Shown piece by piece: positions 39,301 to 39,883 of a DNA stretch of 39,883 nucleotides. A program made the translations under genes and the position numbers. The DNA is taken from NCBI GenBank assembly GCA_903772945.1, contig CAICTM010001014.1, positions 1-39,883 of the forward strand, given 5' to 3'. This DNA is from Seminavis robusta. Its lineage: Eukaryota; Bacillariophyta; Bacillariophyceae; Naviculales; Naviculaceae. The notes beneath the pieces were generated by a model. The model was given only the letters and a program-made list of their open reading frames with translations, ran no database searches and was not told the DNA's origin. Every line of letters begins with the position of its first letter. The stretch's first letter is position 1.

Positions 39301-39883
39301 CTAGATCCTCCAATGAGTTGAAGGACACTAAATATGAGAAGAATATACTGATATACTGATACATCATCGTCGTTTATATAATGATAAATTGGACTGTGTT
39401 TTCACTCAATGTTTGACGGGGGTTAGATATCTCTGGCAATGTATAGAGCACAATCGTCAACTACTATGCATAGCTAGAAGCCATTTCTTCCTGTTTTAAC
39501 TATATACAGGCTTAAAATCCTGGGAGGCGAAATCCTATTGAAAGATCTGGATTATGTGATAGGGGTGTTCCGATGGACCTCGGTGGTAATCCTTACCAGT
39601 GCGAGTTTGATTGGGTACTTCCATGCCTAGGCTAGCTAGATTGTATGACAAGGGTTTGTCAGCAATTCTTGTGAGTTAGTTTTGGTTGCAATAGAGCCAT
39701 CAAAATCCTCACCGTAACCGGATAGCATGCTGATCAGGCCCCAGCTATGACGAAGTCGTACTGGCCTATAAAGCCGCTAAGAGAAGAAGTATATGAAGTA
39801 AGCACAGCTACAGAGTAATCCAGGACTGTGAGCGTGCTAATCCAACAAGTGAGATTTCATCGTGAAACTTCGATCTGCTTGGG
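39301..39883. other. Gene-free right end
   Basis: About 580 bp of mostly AT-rich sequence with no coding region or RNA gene seen. Short ATATACTGATATACTGATAC repetition lies at about 39344-39363. Confidence 0.45.

Noticed and set aside
1..39883. tRNA or rRNA genes
   Set aside because: No intact A-box/B-box pair, cloverleaf or ribosomal RNA segment was recognised on either strand by eye.

Overview
The window looks like nuclear DNA of a diatom, probably a pennate one. The evidence is spliced genes with short GT-AG introns (71 to 123 bp), a cycloartenol-synthase-type oxidosqualene cyclase with a membrane-spanning N-terminal extension, NGCPW-type ankyrin-like repeats of a kind I associate with diatoms, and degraded LINE and Ty3/gypsy retroelements between the genes. 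The species cannot be fixed from the sequence alone.

Left part (1-11.9 kb). Positions 1-3959 hold the 5' portion of a decayed LINE-type retrotransposon on the minus strand. Its ORF1 is split by a 910-bp insertion flanked by perfect 18-bp direct repeats. From 4.1 to 11.9 kb there are three unspliced genes of unknown function: a 165-aa gene on minus, a 190-aa gene on plus, and a 1477-aa gene on plus with a transposase-like core. They are bracketed by a 16-bp inverted repeat (4121-4136 and 11887-11902). Just inside the right copy is an array of 17 copies of an 11-bp motif (consensus TAGGAGACGAT), mostly spaced 21 or 15-16 bp apart. I read this as a possible large DNA transposon carrying two passenger genes. 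It is the most novel feature here, but the boundaries are unproven.

Middle (11.9-22.7 kb). After a gene-poor stretch comes a complete but broken Ty3/gypsy LTR retrotransposon (13761-18211). Single-base indels are concentrated between about 13.95 and 17.1 kb, which looks as much like poor base quality as like decay. Several short repeat families follow. A seven-exon gene then encodes a secreted or surface alpha/beta hydrolase (S33 peptidase-like) with a Thr/Ser/Pro-rich repeat tail and a hydrophobic C-terminus.

Right part (23-39.9 kb). The seven-exon oxidosqualene cyclase gene (977 aa, minus strand) is convergent with the hydrolase and would supply the first cyclic sterol precursor. Next are two tandem minus-strand paralogues of a type II membrane protein with two GT61 (DUF563)-like glycosyltransferase modules each. 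The distal copy is intact (855 aa). The other is broken by a 19-bp tandem duplication. Then come an acidic, tail-anchored 294-aa protein (minus) and a badly frameshifted ankyrin-like repeat gene (plus) running to about 39.3 kb. I saw no tRNA, rRNA or CRISPR.
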